From the NCBI GenBank assembly GCA_025451145.1, contig JANWKX010000104.1:1-7093 (forward strand): a stretch of 7,093 bases of DNA, written 5' to 3'. This DNA is from Vampirovibrionales bacterium (GTDB lineage: Bacteria > Cyanobacteriota > Vampirovibrionia > Vampirovibrionales > JAGQHJ01). Positions 1-6,909 of this stretch are shown piece after piece. The stretch's first letter is position 1; each line of letters begins with the position of its first letter. Under the pieces are notes generated by a model. That model was not told the DNA's origin. It saw only the letters and a list, made by a program, of their open reading frames with translations, and made no database searches. Made by a program: the position numbers and the translations under genes.

Positions 1-1495
1 GAGCCTGTGCATGCGCTTTGGTATTCGGATGTGAAGTATCCTGGGCTGTAGCCGGGGCAGGTGGCGGTGCAGGAGCCGGGGCAGGAGCCGTAGGAGGAGC
101 TGGAGCCGGAGCAGGAGCAGGAGCAGGAGCTGGAGCCGGAGCTGGAGCCGGGGCAGGAGCTGGTGCTGGAGCCGGAGCTGGAGCCGGAGCCGGAGCTGGA
201 GCAGGTGCCGGAGCAGGAGCTGAAGCAGACAGAATGAAGAAAACGGGCCCGCCTAAAGCGTTACCTGTGTAACTACTAATGGTACCTGCATTCGCCACTT
301 GATTTCCATAAACGTTATAAGCACCTTTAATGGAAATGGGACTAGGGAATTTAACGGTTTGGTTGCTTGTGGTTGTCGGCCACCAGGCGATAATCTGTTG
401 ACCATTACCCTGATCCTGGAACTGGATTGCCCGCATATTGCTGCCATAATTCACATTGGTCCCCACAGAATTTGCCAGCAAGTTGTTGGTGTAGGTCAGG
501 GCCTGGGTAATCTGGTTGTTCTGATCCAAACGATATTGGTCGCCAGACAGCATCCCGTAGACCGTACTAATGTAAACACCGCTGTAGTAGTCATCTAATA
601 TCAAGCGAATGTCTTGCTTGGCGGCATAATCCACAGCATTACTCGTCACGGATGATTGCTGGTTCGGGTCTGCGGCAAACTCCGTATTGATAATGGGGAG
701 TACTGTCCCGCCATTATATTGGGACATCCACTGCCTGAATTGGCTATACCAGTTCTCCTGGTTTTCTAAGCCATAGTTTGGCGCATTATTTTTTTCATTG
801 GGATTAGGCGCATCGTAATCGTGGATTGCAAAAGCGTCAAATCCTTTCAACAAGCCAGCTTGCATAGCGGATTTGGTGTATGAGCTACTCCAATAGGGAT
901 GCGATAACCCACCATTGACAACATAGGCCGATGAATCAGCAGAGCGGATGCCTTGGAGAGCCGCTTGGGCCAAGGCCGCAAAGTCCGTGGGGTTAGGACC
1001 TTGTGCCCAGAAATTCACCAAATCAGGCTCGTTCCATATTTCCCAGATAACCCCTTTGCCTTTGTAATGGGCGGCGGCTGCATTAGCAAACCGGGCAAAG
1101 GCATCACGGTTACTCTGGGTTGAAATGCCATCCTGATTCCCATTCTGGGTCGTTGGGCCATAAAGGCCGTTGTTGTAACACAGAATAAAGATAGGCTTCA
1201 TCCCATTGGATGCCAGGTTGCTATAGATTTGATCGAACAGGGAGAAATCATAGACCCCTTGCTTGGTCTCGATCATGGCCCACACCATATCCACGCGGGC
1301 CCGAGAAAAGCCCATCGATTTGGCACGAGTAATGTAGGTTGAAAGATTGGATACCCAAGGAAACATGCCGGCAACGGCTGAGGTATCACGGAATACAGGT
1401 CCAGCGGCTAAAGCAGGCAATGTCATTCCTGCAGCTAAACTTAGAGATACCACTGAAGCAAGTAGCGATTTACGAAAACTTGACTTATTGAGCAT
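1..1495 (-). CDS. Secreted clan GH-A glycoside hydrolase with Ala-Pro linker (3' end off window)
   Basis: The frame is open for 498 codons from ATG at 1495 to the window edge, so the C-terminus is missing. Residues 1-31 are a Sec signal peptide: basic MLNKSSFRKS, a hydrophobic core, and a likely cleavage at ALA|A. Residues 35-420 look like a single (beta/alpha)8 hydrolase. WNEPD (N155, E156) fits the general acid/base on strand 4, FAIHDY (H225) the conserved His, and INTEF (E272) the nucleophile on strand 7. That arrangement is typical of retaining clan GH-A enzymes (GH5, GH39 and relatives); size and spacing recall the exopolysaccharide hydrolase PslG. From residue 426 an Ala-Pro repeat of about 55 residues follows, then a polar tail. 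A purine-rich AGAAGGG lies 5 nt before the ATG and supports the start. The divergent neighbour is a polysaccharide flippase, so a role in trimming or releasing surface polymer is inferred. Exact family and substrate are not settled. Confidence 0.85.
   Translation of the reverse strand, partial: MLNKSSFRKSLLASVVSLSLAAGMTLPALAAGPVFRDTSAVAGMFPWVSNLSTYITRAKSMGFSRARVDMVWAMIETKQGVYDFSLFDQIYSNLASNGMKPIFILCYNNGLYGPTTQNGNQDGISTQSNRDAFARFANAAAAHYKGKGVIWEIWNEPDLVNFWAQGPNPTDFAALAQAALQGIRSADSSAYVVNGGLSHPYWSSSYTKSAMQAGLLKGFDAFAIHDYDAPNPNEKNNAPNYGLENQENWYSQFRQWMSQYNGGTVLPIINTEFAADPNQQSSVTSNAVDYAAKQDIRLILDDYYSGVYISTVYGMLSGDQYRLDQNNQITQALTYTNNLLANSVGTNVNYGSNMRAIQFQDQGNGQQIIAWWPTTTSNQTVKFPSPISIKGAYNVYGNQVANAGTISSYTGNALGGPVFFILSASAPAPAPAPAPAPAPAPAPAPAPAPAPAPAPAPAPAPAPAPAPPTAPAPAPAPPPAPATAQDTSHPNTKAHAQA
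50..220 (-). repeat. Low-complexity (Ala-Pro)n coding repeat
   Basis: This stretch encodes residues 426-482 of the glycoside hydrolase as nearly uninterrupted Ala-Pro dipeptides, with a few PP and TA interruptions near the far end. At DNA level it is a degenerate 6-bp repeat (GGAGCN and GGAGCAGGAGCC types), with Ala and Pro codons varying at the third base. Such linkers form stiff, extended rods between domains or between membrane and wall. The degenerate repeat makes length variation by slippage possible; any change in units of 6 bp keeps the frame. Confidence 0.9.
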
Positions 1496-1534
1496 AATAA
1501 CCCTTCTCTTACTTCTTCTCTGATTTAAAAATAA

Positions 1535-1555
1535 ATAGGCATTGCGAGTGCCTAT
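1535..1555 (-). promoter_or_regulatory. Terminator-like hairpin in the hydrolase leader
   Basis: ATAGGCA (1535-1541) and TGCCTAT (1549-1555) form a perfect 7-bp stem with a 7-nt loop. Read on the minus strand, the stem is followed by the T-rich run TTATTTTTAAAT, the layout of a weak intrinsic terminator. It lies about 40 nt before the hydrolase ATG, so it could be an attenuator or a protein-binding operator. The stem is short and only moderately GC-rich. Confidence 0.35.
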
Positions 1556-1589
1556 GTCTAAACTGTGCCTTTTCTCTCTACTTCCGAAT

Positions 1590-1603
1590 ATGAGAATTCT
1601 CAT
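1590..1603. promoter_or_regulatory. 14-bp perfect palindrome, possible operator
   Basis: ATGAGAATTCTCAT is a perfect palindrome in the space between the divergent hydrolase and flippase genes, followed at once by TCATGAGGAT, which repeats part of the motif. It has a loose likeness to a Fur box (about 12 of 19 positions in one alignment made by eye), which is weak. A homodimeric regulator site is plausible; its identity is unknown. Confidence 0.3.
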
Positions 1604-1688
1604 TCATGAGGATTGTCTTATTGCTTGCTTTTCCAGGCCCTTGTTGACATTCCGCCTAGAAAACACTGCAATTTGCTTAATCAATTCG

Positions 1689-1717
1689 TTGTCAAAACAA
1701 ATTTAATATCGTAGAAT
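1689..1717 (+). promoter_or_regulatory. Sigma70-like promoter for the flippase gene
   Basis: TTGTCA (1689-1694, 5 of 6 to consensus) and TAGAAT (1712-1717, 5 of 6) are separated by 17 bp of AT-rich DNA. Transcription would start near 1724 and give a leader of about 180 nt before the flippase ATG. A second, weaker candidate lies just upstream: TTGACA at 1644-1649 and TGCAAT at 1667-1672, also with a 17-bp spacer. Confidence 0.5.
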
Positions 1718-1759
1718 GACCGCCCTTTAAGCTGAAGTTCTTCATTTCTTTCAATGCTG

Positions 1760-1791
1760 AGGGAATTCCCTGTTAAGGGAATAGTGATTCC
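1760..1791 (+). promoter_or_regulatory. Overlapping inverted repeats in the flippase leader
   Basis: AGGGAATTCCCT (1760-1771) is a perfect 12-bp palindrome. Its right arm ATTCCCT (1765-1771) also pairs with AGGGAAT (1776-1782) across a 4-nt loop, and that arm can in turn pair with ATTCC (1787-1791) across another 4-nt loop. The stems share arms, so they exclude one another if formed in RNA. The element lies downstream of the predicted transcription start. It may be an operator or a small RNA switch; no known riboswitch class is recognised. Confidence 0.35.
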
Positions 1792-1901
1792 AATCAGGAT
1801 GAGATATGACTAAGGCAGAATAAAGCACCCTCATTGAAACAAGTCCTGATCTGACTTCTTATCAAATCCCTGCTAATCGATTTTGTCTGTTGGATATCTC
1901 A

Positions 1902-3437
1902 ATGACTGTCATCTCCTCAAACCCCTCGGACCGTTCTCAGGCAATTGATACCGTAAACTCCCCAAGTACCGCTGATCAAGTTGAGAGACAGCGGTTTCAT
2001 CGCGGGGTACTGTTTTCCTTACTTCGTTATGGCATTAGCCTGGTCACGGGTTTTGGTTACTGGATGCTTTCAACGCACCTTCTAGGCGCTGCAGTTGTAG
2101 GACTTGTCAGTTTAATGACAAGTGTTCTAGGAATGTTTCGCCCAATCTCAAGCCTCGGCGAACAGTTTGCCTTGATCCCAGCTTTAAATCAGCACAAAGA
2201 TAAAGGGATGCAAGCCAAAACGTTATTTTGGATCATTACGATTATTTCTGGCGGGACGACGCTATTCGTCTCTGTGCCCTATGGCATGGTTGCAGCCCAT
2301 ATGCTGGATCAGCTTTATCATCAAGGGCAGCTTGTGCCGGATTTATGGGTCTATCTCATCGGCTTTTATATGTTTTACAACCTGATACTTCTTTTTGGTG
2401 CGCCATTTCTGGCATTTCAGGAACTAAAATTTTCGGCTTATTCAGAATCCGCGAGTGGCTTGGCCAGAATGATCCTTTTAGTTATTTTGGTTTACTGGGT
2501 AGGGCCGACACCGATGGCTTCGGTAATCTCTCAAACCCTGGCTTGGCTAACCGGGGTTTTGGTCTTGGCTGTCTATTTACCCAAAGTATTCTCAAAGGTG
2601 AAGACGGCCATTTCAAGTTCAGCGCTTAAAAAAGATATCAAAGGCGTTTATGCCTTCAGCTTAAAATCACTGCCTGCCACAGCAAGTATTAGCGTTTTAC
2701 AACACGCAGATAGGTTGATTCTGGGCTATTTCGTCTCTCCTGCTGTTTTAGGTGTTTATGCACTCTCCTACGCCCTGTTTGAACGCGTCTTGATGATGGG
2801 AACCAGCTATGAGGACATGATGTTTTCAAGTGCCTCCCGAGGCCATCACCATGAAGCGGAGGACACGTTGGGCCACATTTATCGATCGGCATTGATACGG
2901 GCATTCTTTTGGGGGATGCCTATGGTCGTGATATTAACAGGATTTTCACATGAAATTTTGCTTCTTTTTGGCAAGGCGTTTACCCAAGGGGCAGCCGCCT
3001 TAAGCATTCTGTTATTGGGGATTGTATTTGATATTTTTGGGCGAGTCACCACGGGAATGATTGGTGGTTTGAACAAGCCCAGTATTAAAGCGTTGATTGT
3101 GACCTTGGGAGCTTTAACCAACTTGGGAACAAACTTTATCCTGATTCCCCGTTATGGCATTGTGGGGGCGGCAACGGCAAATACCCTTGGATATATTGTT
3201 ACAGCAGGGTTAAGCTGGATTTGGGTGGTTAAATGCCCTCAGTATCAGTTGGTCAACGTCTCATTCTGGAGAAATGTCTTTATTCTTTTAGGGGTCAACA
3301 GTGGCGTTTGGGGTGGCATTTTCTTGATCAATCACTTTCATCCCTTGGCCTTCCTGATATCAGGTATTTTGTGTGGCTTCTTTTACTGGATATATTATCA
3401 ACAGGGACGTCAAAGGATCTTGGCATCGGTTCATTAA
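1902..3437 (+). CDS. Polysaccharide/oligosaccharide flippase (Wzx-like, MOP superfamily)
   Basis: This 511-residue integral membrane protein has about 12-14 hydrophobic helices after a polar, cytosolic N-terminus of about 35 residues. Family signatures include the mid-protein segment DRLILGYFVSPAVLGVYALS and, near helix 12, the IPRYGIVGAATANTLGYI stretch. Both are typical of the polysaccharide biosynthesis/export branch of the MOP flippases (Wzx, PST family), which move lipid-linked glycan units across the inner membrane. Length is normal for the family. A TTG at 1890 would add four residues but has no ribosome site. ATG at 1902 has a weak GGA seven bases upstream and is preferred. The gene is divergent from the secreted hydrolase and convergent with the AsnB-like gene, so it is probably transcribed alone. 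The transported glycan cannot be deduced. Confidence 0.88.
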   Translation: MTVISSNPSDRSQAIDTVNSPSTADQVERQRFHRGVLFSLLRYGISLVTGFGYWMLSTHLLGAAVVGLVSLMTSVLGMFRPISSLGEQFALIPALNQHKDKGMQAKTLFWIITIISGGTTLFVSVPYGMVAAHMLDQLYHQGQLVPDLWVYLIGFYMFYNLILLFGAPFLAFQELKFSAYSESASGLARMILLVILVYWVGPTPMASVISQTLAWLTGVLVLAVYLPKVFSKVKTAISSSALKKDIKGVYAFSLKSLPATASISVLQHADRLILGYFVSPAVLGVYALSYALFERVLMMGTSYEDMMFSSASRGHHHEAEDTLGHIYRSALIRAFFWGMPMVVILTGFSHEILLLFGKAFTQGAAALSILLLGIVFDIFGRVTTGMIGGLNKPSIKALIVTLGALTNLGTNFILIPRYGIVGAATANTLGYIVTAGLSWIWVVKCPQYQLVNVSFWRNVFILLGVNSGVWGGIFLINHFHPLAFLISGILCGFFYWIYYQQGRQRILASVH

Positions 3438-3438
3438 T

Positions 3439-3453
3439 TCGATTTAAAATCGA
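3439..3453. terminator. Possible weak bidirectional terminator between convergent genes
   Basis: TCGATTTAAAATCGA is an inverted repeat (6-bp arms, 3-nt loop) filling most of the 16-bp gap between the flippase stop and the AsnB-like stop. Its position suits a shared terminator, but the stem is AT-rich and there is no clear T-run on either side, so it may have no role. Confidence 0.25.
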
Positions 3454-5394
3454 TTATGACAAGGCACAAGTCGCCATTTCCAAAGTCGTGTCCTCGGTAA
3501 CCGACTGGCTGGGTAAGTAAACGTCATACCATGTTTTCAGAACCAACAGGTTCCATAATGGCTGGATACTTCGCAAGTTTGATTGACGATACTGCTGGAA
3601 CAACTCCCGAATATAGTCGGTATTAAAGAGATCTGTCTCCTGGATCAAGGGGCTTTCCAGAATGACATCTTCCCAATGTGCCAAATGCTTGAAGAGCCAT
3701 TCATCAATCGGTAAGGCAAAGCTCTTCTTCGGTCGATTGACAACTTGAGCCGGTAAAAATTGTTTGGCATATTCGCGTAACAGAAACTTATTTTGGGGTT
3801 TTCGCCACTTCAAACGTTCCGGCAATCCAATGGCCCAGCAGGCCAAATGATGGTCCAGAAAAGGAGCACGGGCCTCCAGGCCATAAGCCATGGTGACTTT
3901 GTCCAGCCCAATGAGTAGGTTGTAAGGGAGCCAATTGTGTAAATCATCCCATTGCATCTGTAAAAACGAGTCATACTCATTTGGATAGGCTTTTCGAAAG
4001 ATGTGATCGTCAATGGGGCCAATTTTTCGTAATAATTTCTGTCGCTCACCGGTAGGAAAATTCGCGTAAGTCTGCCAAATGGATAACGCATCCTGCTGAG
4101 TAATGCCTTGTATCAAGAGTTGGTAGCGATTCCAGCCGAATGCGGCGAGGCCATAACGTTTTATCAAAGAAACAAGCCCATTTTTAACAGGGATGGGTAA
4201 CTGACGCAAGCTCTCCAGAATCTTATATCGATAATATTTATGATATCCACCGAAAATTTCATCTCCCCCTTGGCCTGTTAAAACCACTTTTAAATCGGCA
4301 CCGGCCATTTTTGATAAGGCGAATGTGGAAATTAAGGCTTGGTCAGAGAGGGGTTCATCTAAATGCCAAAGCAGTTGAGGAAGTTGTTCAAGCATTTCAC
4401 AGCCAATGAGGACTTCATGATGAACCGTCCCCAATAATTCTGAGACATGCCTTGCAAAATGTCTTTCATCTTCGTTATGTCGGCTATAGCGATAGCCAAC
4501 GCAGTAGGTATGCAAAGGATAATCGGTATGTTGCTTGGCAAGGGCCGTGACCAAGCTTGAATCGATTCCGCCACTTAGGAAAACCCCCACCGGCACGTCT
4601 GCCGCTTTAACCCGAAGCTCAACAGCCCTTTGGATCTGCTCATCAAACTGGAATAAGGCTTTTTTTAGGGTTAAATGTTGGTTTTGCTCCAAGTCTGAAA
4701 GAATGGTTGATTCGGGTGACCATGTTGGCGTTATCGTCTGTTGTCTCGTATCGAGATTAAGGCTTAAATAATGGCCATGAGGAAGCTTTAGGATGCCCTC
4801 GAAAGGCGTCATGGGTTCTGGAATATACTGTAATGCCAGGTAAGATTGGATGGCATCCTGGTCTAAGCGAAATCGACAGGCAGGTTTAATCTGCAAAATG
4901 GCTTTTAATTCCGAGGCAAACAGGATCCCGTTATCATCGATTGAATAGTAAAGCGGCTTTTTACCCATGGGATCGCGAGCCAGAATCAGCTCGTTTTGGT
5001 GGCCGTCCCATAGGGCAAAGGCATACATGCCTTCGATATACTGAAACATCTCCTTGCCGTATACATCATAGAGCATTAATAGGACTTCGGTATCACTATT
5101 GGTCTTAAATTCAACCCCTTTAAACCGAAGTTGTTCTCTAAGAGAGCGATAATTATAAATTTCACCATTAAAGGTCAATAGATAGGACTTATGGGGGTGC
5201 TTGAAAGGTTGTTGCCCATTGGCAAAGTCAATAATGCTCAACCGTTGGTGACCGAATGCACCTTGGGGAAGGAGAACAAAGTTCTCATCATCAGGTCCTC
5301 GATGGCGAAGACTTGCGAGCATGGATAGGATCAGTTGTCGGGATTGCGATACCGGAAGAACGCTAAATTCAAGTAAACCAGCAATACCACACAT
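3454..5394 (-). CDS. asnB: Asparagine synthase (glutamine-hydrolysing) family amidotransferase
   Basis: The 646-residue protein begins MCGIAG, so Cys2 becomes the N-terminal nucleophile of a class II glutaminase domain (about 1-215). R51, the FNGEIYN loop (N76, E78) and D101 bind glutamine. The synthetase domain (about 245-625) has the ATP-pyrophosphatase loop LSGGIDSS (273-280), the TGQGGDEIFGGYHKYYR segment (373-389), LEARAPFLDH (506-515) and RPKKSFALP (554-562). All key motifs are present, so it should be active: glutamine-derived ammonia is channelled to an adenylated carboxylate, classically aspartate. It is longer than E. coli AsnB (554), matching the longer AsnB/AsnO-like group often found in capsule, exopolysaccharide and exosortase loci, where amidation of a sugar acid has been suggested. 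The start is fixed by Cys2, although the ribosome site is weak. A TTGAT/ATCAA inverted repeat abuts the start. The neighbouring flippase favours a surface-glycan role, but plain asparagine synthesis is equally possible. Confidence 0.9.
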   Translation of the reverse strand: MCGIAGLLEFSVLPVSQSRQLILSMLASLRHRGPDDENFVLLPQGAFGHQRLSIIDFANGQQPFKHPHKSYLLTFNGEIYNYRSLREQLRFKGVEFKTNSDTEVLLMLYDVYGKEMFQYIEGMYAFALWDGHQNELILARDPMGKKPLYYSIDDNGILFASELKAILQIKPACRFRLDQDAIQSYLALQYIPEPMTPFEGILKLPHGHYLSLNLDTRQQTITPTWSPESTILSDLEQNQHLTLKKALFQFDEQIQRAVELRVKAADVPVGVFLSGGIDSSLVTALAKQHTDYPLHTYCVGYRYSRHNEDERHFARHVSELLGTVHHEVLIGCEMLEQLPQLLWHLDEPLSDQALISTFALSKMAGADLKVVLTGQGGDEIFGGYHKYYRYKILESLRQLPIPVKNGLVSLIKRYGLAAFGWNRYQLLIQGITQQDALSIWQTYANFPTGERQKLLRKIGPIDDHIFRKAYPNEYDSFLQMQWDDLHNWLPYNLLIGLDKVTMAYGLEARAPFLDHHLACWAIGLPERLKWRKPQNKFLLREYAKQFLPAQVVNRPKKSFALPIDEWLFKHLAHWEDVILESPLIQETDLFNTDYIRELFQQYRQSNLRSIQPLWNLLVLKTWYDVYLPSQSVTEDTTLEMATCALS

Positions 5395-5650
5395 TGATTT
5401 ATCAAACCTATTCAGTCACTGAGGGGAACATGGGACTTAAATACGCAGCTGCCTTCACACTTTGATGAGTCATTTTTCGCTTTTGCTAACGTTTGTTGCC
5501 ATCTATCATAGTGGCTTTGTGCTAATTCGCCATTGCCTACAGAGGGTACTTTTTACTGTTACATCCTTGGTAAAGGCTTGGCTTGCAAAACCAACCTAGC
5601 GATCACAGGAATCATGAAAGCTGGAGTTGTTGATTTTAAGAGCGTTTAAC
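5395..5650. other. Intergenic region, probably the AsnB-like gene's promoter region
   Basis: No supported gene lies here. It should contain the promoter of the leftward AsnB-like gene; the best -10 I can see on the minus strand is TATGAT (5505-5510), but no convincing -35 partner sits at the right distance. No clear terminator follows the membrane-protein gene that ends at 5651. An 11-codon ORF at 5614-5649 with a nearby AGGA is too short to call. Confidence 0.5.
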
Positions 5651-6049
5651 CTAGGCTTTGCCCACAAAAAAGCTGGTAATATAGTTGGTTAATTTGAAAC
5701 TCGCAAAGAGAAAGGCCCCGTAGCGATGGTATTGCCTGGCCCAAGGTGTGCCTTTGGCGATTTGAAATCCCAGATAGGCCATAACGCCATAAAGAATTAG
5801 CATGATAAGGCTTATGCCGGCATGAAAAAGTGTTAGAGAAGAGACTTGCCTTGCCATGATATGTTCGATGGCGTGGCGTCGAATTTCGATGGCCAGTACA
5901 AGTGATAAGTCAATGAAAAAGGCGGAGAGGTTGAGAGCCATATGTCGACGCCTATGTCGTCGCTGCCATATTCCAAGGCCAATCAGAATCAACGTTACGG
6001 TGGAAAGCAGATAAAACATGAAGGCCGTTATTCCATGCCAAGCACTCAC
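5651..6049 (-). CDS. Small four-helix membrane protein, DUF420-like
   Basis: This 132-residue protein has four predicted membrane helices, at about 7-28, 39-58, 70-98 and 109-130. A very basic loop (QRRHRRRH, 29-36) lies between helices 1 and 2, which suggests that this loop faces the cytosol. Histidines at or near helix ends (H36, H76, H108) and the RQYHRYG stretch before the last helix recall DUF420 (YozB/CtaM), a family linked to heme-copper oxidase maturation. The match is by eye and not certain; a generic heme-linked or unknown membrane protein is the alternative. Translation starts at GTG (6049): the next in-frame codons upstream offer no ATG/GTG before a stop, and a GGATGGGAAAG purine stretch precedes it. 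It follows the acetyltransferase gene by 43 bp on the same strand, so the two are probably co-transcribed. Confidence 0.7.
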   Translation of the reverse strand: MSAWHGITAFMFYLLSTVTLILIGLGIWQRRHRRRHMALNLSAFFIDLSLVLAIEIRRHAIEHIMARQVSSLTLFHAGISLIMLILYGVMAYLGFQIAKGTPWARQYHRYGAFLFASFKLTNYITSFFVGKA

Positions 6050-6092
6050 AATGACTTTCCCATCCTATCATGCGGTTTAGAAATAAGGTGGG

Positions 6093-6647
6093 CTATTCGG
6101 TCGTGGGACAGCAACTGGGTTCAATCGGTGTTCTTTGCTCAAGGGATTCTAAATGCAAAGGCCGGCTCATAAAGATGGAGCAGCAACTGTGACCCGTATG
6201 GCCTAAAGCGTTCGGAATATGTTGGAATTGGTAAGACTCGTATAGCTTAATGGCTTTAGCCAGCTGGGGAACGCATTCCAGATAAATTGTTTCATAGCCT
6301 TGCGCCTCTGCTTCTGACAGAATCATATCCATCATTCGATGTGCCAGGCCATGGCCTCTGGCTTCGGGCAGAAAATAGAGCTTTTGGAGTTCACAGGTTT
6401 TATCATCCAGACTTGTCCCGGGAAGCCGGGCGAAGCCACCGCCGCCAACCACCTGGCCGGATGCTTCTAAAACAATCACCCAATAACGGCTATCAGGGCT
6501 AACAAACTCTGAGGCTAAGTCCTGTATTTGGGCGGCATCAGTGATGTAGTCTGATTGATCACACCCATGTTCAATGACGACTTGTTTGATGATGTGAAAA
6601 ATGGCGGGGTTATCTTCCGGTTGAATGGGGCGAAAGTAAAAGCTCAT
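6093..6647 (-). CDS. GNAT family N-acetyltransferase
   Basis: The 184-residue protein has one GNAT domain over about 1-163. The N-terminal FRPIQPEDNPAIFHII is the usual first strand and helix. VIVLEASGQVVGGGGFARL (57-75) is the beta2-beta3 hairpin. Motif A is CELQKLYFLPEARGHGLAHRMM (85-106), with the acetyl-CoA pyrophosphate loop R97-G98-H99-G100-L101-A102. Motif B includes AIKLYESYQF (132-141). The family transfers an acetyl group from acetyl-CoA to an amine; the acceptor here (protein N-terminus, lysine, small amine) cannot be told. A polar, Cys-containing tail of about 20 residues extends past the domain. ATG at 6647 starts directly at the conserved first strand, though the nearest AGGA is 12 nt or more upstream. 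It is likely the first gene of an operon with the small membrane protein. Its upstream region is shared with the divergent tRNA-Pro gene. Confidence 0.85.
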   Translation of the reverse strand: MSFYFRPIQPEDNPAIFHIIKQVVIEHGCDQSDYITDAAQIQDLASEFVSPDSRYWVIVLEASGQVVGGGGFARLPGTSLDDKTCELQKLYFLPEARGHGLAHRMMDMILSEAEAQGYETIYLECVPQLAKAIKLYESYQFQHIPNALGHTGHSCCSIFMSRPLHLESLEQRTPIEPSCCPTTE

Positions 6648-6698
6648 TTGCAGAAAGGGTCCTCGTTGAGAGGTAATTTGATTTGGCGAGTTAAGGCT

Positions 6699-6727
6699 AT
6701 TTTATTTGGAAGGCTAAGCCTAAACAA
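6699..6727 (-). promoter_or_regulatory. Candidate promoter for the GNAT/membrane-protein operon
   Basis: On the minus strand TTGTTT (6722-6727) and TAAAAT (6699-6704, 5 of 6 to the -10 consensus) are 17 bp apart. The spacer contains the near-palindrome AGGCTAAGCCT (6711-6721), a possible operator. The -35 matches only 3 of 6 positions, so support is modest. Confidence 0.35.
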
Positions 6728-6785
6728 GTTTTATTCCCTAAAGGTGTGGGCGAATTGGCTTAAGAGAGGTGGTTATGATGGGCGA

Positions 6786-6814
6786 AGGACATTCGATTGC
6801 GTCTTGGGCATAAT
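6786..6814 (+). promoter_or_regulatory. Candidate promoter for tRNA-Pro
   Basis: AGGACA (6786-6791, 4 of 6) and CATAAT (6809-6814, 5 of 6) are 17 bp apart. This places transcription start near 6821, about 15 nt before the mature tRNA 5' end, a usual distance for a tRNA gene. Confidence 0.45.
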
Positions 6815-6835
6815 CATGTCAAAATCGGAGATCAT

Positions 6836-6909
6836 CGGGATGTAGCGCAGCTTGGTAGCGCACTTCGTTCGGGACGAAGGGGCCGCTGGTTCGAATCCAG
6901 TCATCCCGA
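6836..6909 (+). tRNA. tRNA-Pro (anticodon CGG)
   Basis: The gene folds as a full cloverleaf. The acceptor stem CGGGATG (6836-6842) pairs with CATCCCG (6902-6908); discriminator A is 6909. The D stem is GCGC (6845-6848 with 6858-6861) around AGCTTGGTA. The anticodon stem CTTCG/CGAAG (6863-6867, 6875-6879) encloses the loop TTCGGGA, giving anticodon CGG (6870-6872), which reads the proline codon CCG. The T arm is GCTGG-TTCGAAT-CCAGT with one G-T pair. CCA is not encoded, so it must be added by the CCA-adding enzyme. The terminal 26 bases are part of a 28-bp sequence repeated 160 bp downstream. Confidence 0.97.

Noticed and set aside
50..220. Repeat tract considered as a CRISPR array
   Set aside because: The units are contiguous degenerate hexamers without spacers and lie inside a coding frame.
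18..272. Plus-strand ORF of Gly-Ala repeats
   Set aside because: It is the antisense shadow of the Ala-Pro tract in the secreted hydrolase, which has a signal peptide and catalytic motifs.
1806..1823. Five-codon ORF (MTKAE) in the flippase leader with AGGA upstream
   Set aside because: Too short to distinguish from chance, and its codons show no regulatory bias such as a run of one amino acid.
5614..5649. Eleven-codon ORF between the AsnB-like and membrane-protein genes
   Set aside because: Very short, the ribosome site is too close, and nothing in its sequence is recognisable.
6775..6813. Twelve-codon ORF with a good GAGGTGG site before tRNA-Pro
   Set aside because: It overlaps the predicted tRNA promoter and is too short to support without expression data.
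6555..6845. Plus-strand 96-codon ORF
   Set aside because: It lies antisense to the start of the GNAT gene and runs through the tRNA promoter into the tRNA; no recognisable protein features.
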